Assembly: GCA_947631565.1 (NCBI GenBank)
Contig: CANRLV010000001.1
Span: 26,588 to 90,587, forward strand
Length of the DNA: 64,000 bases
Origin: an uncultured Gemmiger sp.
GTDB taxonomy: Bacteria > Bacillota > Clostridia > Oscillospirales > Ruminococcaceae
Direction: 5' to 3'
Part shown: positions 58,622 through 64,000 of the stretch, in pieces
Position numbering within the stretch: the first letter of the stretch is position 1
How the letters are laid out: each line of letters opens with the position of its first letter
The notes under the pieces: generated by a model
Database searches by the model: none
Told to the model about the DNA's origin: nothing
Seen by the model: only the letters and a program-made list of their open reading frames with translations
Position numbers and translations under genes: made by a program

Positions 58622-59053
58622 TCAAAGCTCGACGGCTTCGGGTTTCTGGGCCGCGTGGGCGTGGTCGGCGCCCTTGCAGCAGTGCAGCCGGGTCAGGGCC
58701 TTGGCACCGATGGTGTTGCTGGGGATCATGCCCTTGACCGCGTAGGTCATGGCCTTGTCGCTGTTCTCGGCCATCAGCTTGCGGTACTGGGTGGCCTTGA
58801 GGCCGCCGATCCAGCCGGAATGGGTGTAGCGGAACTTTTTGTCCAGCTTCTGGCCGGTCAGCACCGCCTGGTCGCAGTTGATGATGATGACATGGTCGCC
58901 GCAGTCCACATTAGGGGTGAAGGTGACCTTGTTTTTGCCGCGCAGCAGCACGGCAGCCTTGGCGGCCACACGGCCCAGCGGCTTGCCGGCGGCGTCGATG
59001 ACGTACCATTTACGGTCAGCCATCTGCGCGGGCTTGGCGAGAGTTGTGCTCAT
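58622..59053 (-). CDS. rplM: 50S ribosomal protein L13
   Basis: 'WYVIDAAGKPLGRVAAKAAVLLRGKNKVTFTPNVDCGDHVIIINCDQAVLTGQK'. Confidence 0.97.
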   Translation of the reverse strand: MSTTLAKPAQMADRKWYVIDAAGKPLGRVAAKAAVLLRGKNKVTFTPNVDCGDHVIIINCDQAVLTGQKLDKKFRYTHSGWIGGLKATQYRKLMAENSDKAMTYAVKGMIPSNTIGAKALTRLHCCKGADHAHAAQKPEAVEL

Positions 59054-59337
59054 TTCGTTTTCCTCCTGTTGCAGTATCGGCAGCGCGCGCCGCCAAATTT
59101 TGATAAGACGGCGGGCGCATTTGTCGCGCAAGGGTGATTATAACAAAAGGTCACGGCGGCGTCAAGCGGTTTTGGCCGGATTTTTCAAAAAATCTTATGT
59201 AGCTCTTGTATTCTTTTATTTTCTTCTGTTTGCTCTTGCTTTCTTCGCTTCCATTTTTCTTTTTGGACGGTGGCAAAACCGCCGCGCCTGTGCTATAATA
59301 CCATAGACTGGAAATTTGCGCAAAAGGGGCCGGACTT

Positions 59338-60536
<1,199 letters not shown>

Positions 60537-60537
<1 letters not shown>

Positions 60538-62345
60538 TGGCCCGCGACAACATCCGCAATTTTTGCATCATCGCCCATATCGACCACGGCAAGTCGACGC
60601 TGTCCGACCGCATGCTGGAGCTGACCGACAGCGTCGACAAGCGCACGATGAGCGACCAGATCCTGGACGATATGGAGCTGGAGCGCGAGCGCGGCATCAC
60701 CATCAAGGCGCGGGCTGTGACCATGCGCTACCATGCCGACGACGGGCGCGACTATGACTTCAACCTCATCGACACACCCGGCCACGTCGACTTTGCCTAC
60801 GAGGTCAGCCGCAGCCTGGCCGCCTGCGAGGGCGCGGTGCTGGTGGTGGACGCCAGCCAGGGCGTGGAGGCGCAGACGCTGGCCAACTGCTACCTGGCCG
60901 TCGACCACGGTCTCGAGGTCGTGCCGATTTTGAACAAGATCGACCTGGTCAGCGCCGACCCGGACGCCGTCGCCAAGGAGGTCGAGGACGTCATCGGCCT
61001 GCCCTGCATGGACGCGCCGCGCGTGAGCGCCAAGCTCGGTACCAACGTGCGCGCGGTGCTGGAGCGCGTGGTGCGTGACGTGCCGCCGCCCCAGGGCGAC
61101 CCCGACGCGCCGCTCAAGGCGCTGATTTTTGACTCCATCTATGACAGCTACAAGGGCGTCATCGTCTATGTGCGGGTGTTCGAGGGCACGGTGCGGGCCG
61201 GCGATACCATCCGCCTGATGAGCACCGGCGCGCAGTTCCAGCTCGTCGAGGTCGGCCACATGGGCGCGACGAGCCTTTCGCCCTGCGACCATCTCGAGGC
61301 CGGCGAGGTCGGCTACCTGACCGCCAGCATCAAGACGGTGCGGGATACCCGCGTCGGCGATACCGTGACCCTGGCCGCGAACCCCACTGCCGAGGCGCTG
61401 CCGGGCTTTCGGGCCGTGACGCCGATGGTCTTCTGCGGCATCTACCCGGCCGACGGCGCCGACTATCCCGACCTCAAGGATGCGTTGGAAAAATTGCAGC
61501 TCAACGATGCTTCCTTAAGCTTTGAGCCCGAGACGAGCGCCGCGCTGGGCTTTGGCTTCCGCTGCGGGTTCCTGGGTCTCTTGCACATGGAGATCATCAC
61601 CGAGCGCCTCGAGCGCGAGTTCGACCTTGACCTCATCACCACCACGCCCGGCGTACAGTACCGTTTGACGCTGACCGACGGCACCGTGACCGTCATCGAC
61701 AACCCCAGCGCCTACCCTGACCCGGCGCGCATCGCCAAACAGGAGGAGCCCTTCGTCAACGCCCACGTCTACACGCCCAACGACTACGTCGGCCCGCTGA
61801 TGGACCTGTGCCAGCAAAAGCGCGGCGTGCTGGTGGCCATGGATTACATGGACGAAACGCGCGTCGACCTGCACTACAAGCTGCCCTTGGGCGAAATCGT
61901 CTATGACTTTTTTGACGCGATAAAAAGCCGCAGCCGCGGCTATGCCAGCTATGACTATGAGTGGGAGGGCTGGCATGAGAGCAACCTGGTCCGGCTGGAC
62001 TTTTTGCTCAACGGCGAGATGGTAGACGCGCTCTCGCTCATCGTCTTTGCCGACAGCGCCTACCCCAAGGGGCGGCGCATCTGCGAGAAGCTCAAGGAGA
62101 ACATCCCGCGCGCGCTGTTCGAGATACCGGTGCAAGCGGCCGTGGGCGGCAAGATCATCGCCCGCGAGACGGTCAAGGCGCTGCGCAAGGATGTGCTGGC
62201 CAAGTGCTACGGCGGCGACATCACGCGCAAAAAGAAGCTGCTCGAAAAGCAGAAGGCCGGCAAGAAAAAGATGCGCCAGCTCGGCAGCGTGAACCTGCCC
62301 AGCGAAGCGTTCACGGCGGTGCTGAAATTGGATTCCGACACCTGA
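60537..62345 (+). CDS. lepA: Elongation factor 4
   Basis: '[21 protein letters not shown]', '[12 protein letters not shown]', '[42 protein letters not shown]'; ATGA overlap with alr. Confidence 0.97.
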
Positions 62346-62350
62346 CGCGA

Positions 62351-62380
62351 CGGCGCCCGGCGAAGCTTCGCCGGGCGCCG
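62351..62380. terminator. 30-bp perfect palindrome, bidirectional terminator between convergent lepA and ABC-F
   Basis: CGGCGCCCGGCGAAGCTTCGCCGGGCGCCG. Confidence 0.8.
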
Positions 62381-62392
62381 TCCGTCTTTGTT

Positions 62393-63859
62393 TTACAGCT
62401 CTATCCGCCCGGTGGCGATCGCATCCGCAAAGGCGCGGTCATGCTCGACAAACAGCAGCGTGGGGCGGTACCTTTGCAGCAGCTTTTCAAGCTGGATACG
62501 GGCCGTCAAATCAATATAATTGAGCGGCTCGTCCCAGATATACAGATGCGCCTGCTCGCACAGGCTGCGGGCCAGCAGCACCTTCTTGCGCTGCCCGGCG
62601 CTCAGGGCCTGCAGGTCCTTTTCAAACTGTACGCGCTCCAGCCCCAGCTCGCGCAGCGTGGTCAGCAGCAGCGTGTAGTCAACGCCGCTCTGCGCAGCGT
62701 GATCGGCCAAGCTGCCGTGCAGGCCCTCGGTGCTCTGCGGTACATAGGAGATCAGCAGCCCGCCGGCGCGCCAGACCGTGCCGGTGTGGGGAATGTCCTG
62801 CCCGCAAATCAGCTTGAGCAGGCTGCTCTTGCCACTGCCGTTGGGACCCTGCAAGGCCAGCCGCTCCCCCTGCCGCACGGTAAAGCTCACCCCCTGCGCC
62901 ACGGTCTTATCCCCGTACCGTATGGCAACATTCTCCAGCCGCACAAGGCACGGCTGCGGGTGGGCCAGCGGGTGCATGGTCAACACCTGCTCGCGTTCAA
63001 TGTTTTGCAGCAGGGCCTTTTTCTGCTCGATGGCCTTCTCCTGCCGGGTCTCGAGGACCTTGGCGCGCTTCATCATTTTGGCGGCCTTATGGCCGATATA
63101 GCCGCGGTCCCCTGCCCCGCTGCCGATCTTGCTTGCCTCGACCCTGTCCGACCAATCCGCCGTGCGGCGGCCAGCCGCTTGCAGGCGGCCTATCTCCGTT
63201 TGCAGGCGGTCGTTCTCGGCCTGCTCGCGGGCATCGCGGGCCTGCGTCTCGGCGTACCAAGTCGAGAAGCTGCCGCGCGTGACGGTGATCTGCCTGCGCT
63301 CGATGGCCAGCATATGGTCGCAGGCCTCGTCAAGCAGGGCGCGGTCATGGCTGACGAGCACAAAGCCCTGCTTCTGCCCGGCCAAGTACCGCCCCAGCCA
63401 CGCCCGGCCGGCGGCGTCCAGATGGTTTGTCGGCTCGTCGATGAGCAGATACCCATCCTGCGCCTCGGCGGCCAGGAACAGCAGCGCCAGCTGCACCCGC
63501 GTCTGCTCCCCCTGCGAGAGCGTGCCGAACACACGCGCCGCCGTGCCGGGGGCAAGGCCAAGGGCGGCGAGCTCCTTTTCCAGCCGCCAGAGCGGCGTAT
63601 CGCCGGCCAGCGCCGCCACCGGTGCGGCCGGGTCGGCGACAGGGCGCGGAAAGTACAAAAAATCGACCGACGCTGTGATGCGCCCGCGGTAAGGCTGCCG
63701 GCCCTGCAAAAGGCAGAGCAGCGTCGTTTTACCGCGGCCGTTGCGGCCGGTCAGGCCCAGCTTCCATGCGGTGTCCCACTGGATAGCGGCGTTCTCAAAC
63801 ACGTTGTCATAGCTGCCCGGCCAGGCAAAGGTCAGGCCGGAAATCTGCACCAAGGACAT
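62393..63859 (-). CDS. ABC-F protein, Lsa-like (possible ribosomal protection protein)
   Basis: Two NBDs: 'WKLGLTGRNGRGKTTLL' and 'GPNGSGKSSLLKLICGQ'; 'LSQGEQTRVQLALLFL', 'LIDEPTNHLD'; no TM segments. Confidence 0.88.
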   Translation of the reverse strand: MSLVQISGLTFAWPGSYDNVFENAAIQWDTAWKLGLTGRNGRGKTTLLCLLQGRQPYRGRITASVDFLYFPRPVADPAAPVAALAGDTPLWRLEKELAALGLAPGTAARVFGTLSQGEQTRVQLALLFLAAEAQDGYLLIDEPTNHLDAAGRAWLGRYLAGQKQGFVLVSHDRALLDEACDHMLAIERRQITVTRGSFSTWYAETQARDAREQAENDRLQTEIGRLQAAGRRTADWSDRVEASKIGSGAGDRGYIGHKAAKMMKRAKVLETRQEKAIEQKKALLQNIEREQVLTMHPLAHPQPCLVRLENVAIRYGDKTVAQGVSFTVRQGERLALQGPNGSGKSSLLKLICGQDIPHTGTVWRAGGLLISYVPQSTEGLHGSLADHAAQSGVDYTLLLTTLRELGLERVQFEKDLQALSAGQRKKVLLARSLCEQAHLYIWDEPLNYIDLTARIQLEKLLQRYRPTLLFVEHDRAFADAIATGRIEL

Positions 63860-63881
63860 AAAAACACCCTCCTTTGGCGGC

Positions 63882-63956
63882 GCAGGGAACACAGTTCCCA
63901 CCGCACCTGCCAAAAAAGGGCAGAATGATGGCGGAAGTCCTGCGCCCGTTCCCTGC
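63882..63956 (-). promoter_or_regulatory. Candidate attenuator-type leader of ABC-F gene with two mutually exclusive hairpins
   Basis: GGGAAC-TGT-GTTCCC versus distal GCAGGGAAC pairing with GTTCCCTGC. Confidence 0.4.
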
Positions 63957-64000
63957 ATGTTGGCACACTGCACCCTGCTGCAAAGGATGCCGCGCGATAA

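Overview
The window is a GC-rich bacterial chromosome segment. Gene content suggests a Firmicute of the Ruminococcaceae/Oscillospiraceae type; this taxonomy is inference. From left to right it holds: (1) a surface-polysaccharide locus (1-11.5 kb) with a Wzm/Wzt-type ABC exporter, a sialyltransferase-like GT, a KdsB-like CMP-sugar synthetase, an HMGL-type aldolase fusion, a DUF2142 protein, GT4, GT2 and DUF2304; (2) a cell-wall block on the minus strand (GH25 lysozyme, DUF6056-like membrane protein, VanX-like lipoprotein, and two tandem small proteins with double-glycine leaders and zinc-ribbon-like cores), plus tRNA-Arg and pepT; (3) a UDP-L-FucNAc locus (CapE/F/G-like) with GTs and an MBOAT/SGNH-like acylation pair; (4) a complete purine operon purE-C-F-M-N-O-H(AICARFT)-D-L-B; (5) a YhfC-like protease, a Fur-family regulator, two half-size ABC exporters, a five-gene RR/ABC/HK module, and a flavodiiron-rubredoxin fusion; (6) a GmrSD-like gene and a DUF4160/DUF2442 pair next to tRNA-Pro, with a duplicated tRNA 3' end; (7) a G5/3D protein, rpsI/rplM, alr, lepA and an Lsa-like ABC-F gene. 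The most novel-looking signal is a four-copy interspersed composite repeat built of three hairpins. Its stems vary in a compensatory way. It can carry a nested hairpin module that also occurs alone, and two copies sit inside the purine operon, 26-27 nt before purF and purD. The second is the tandem pair of GG-leader zinc-ribbon peptides. All protein assignments come from reading motifs in the supplied translations; no searches were run.
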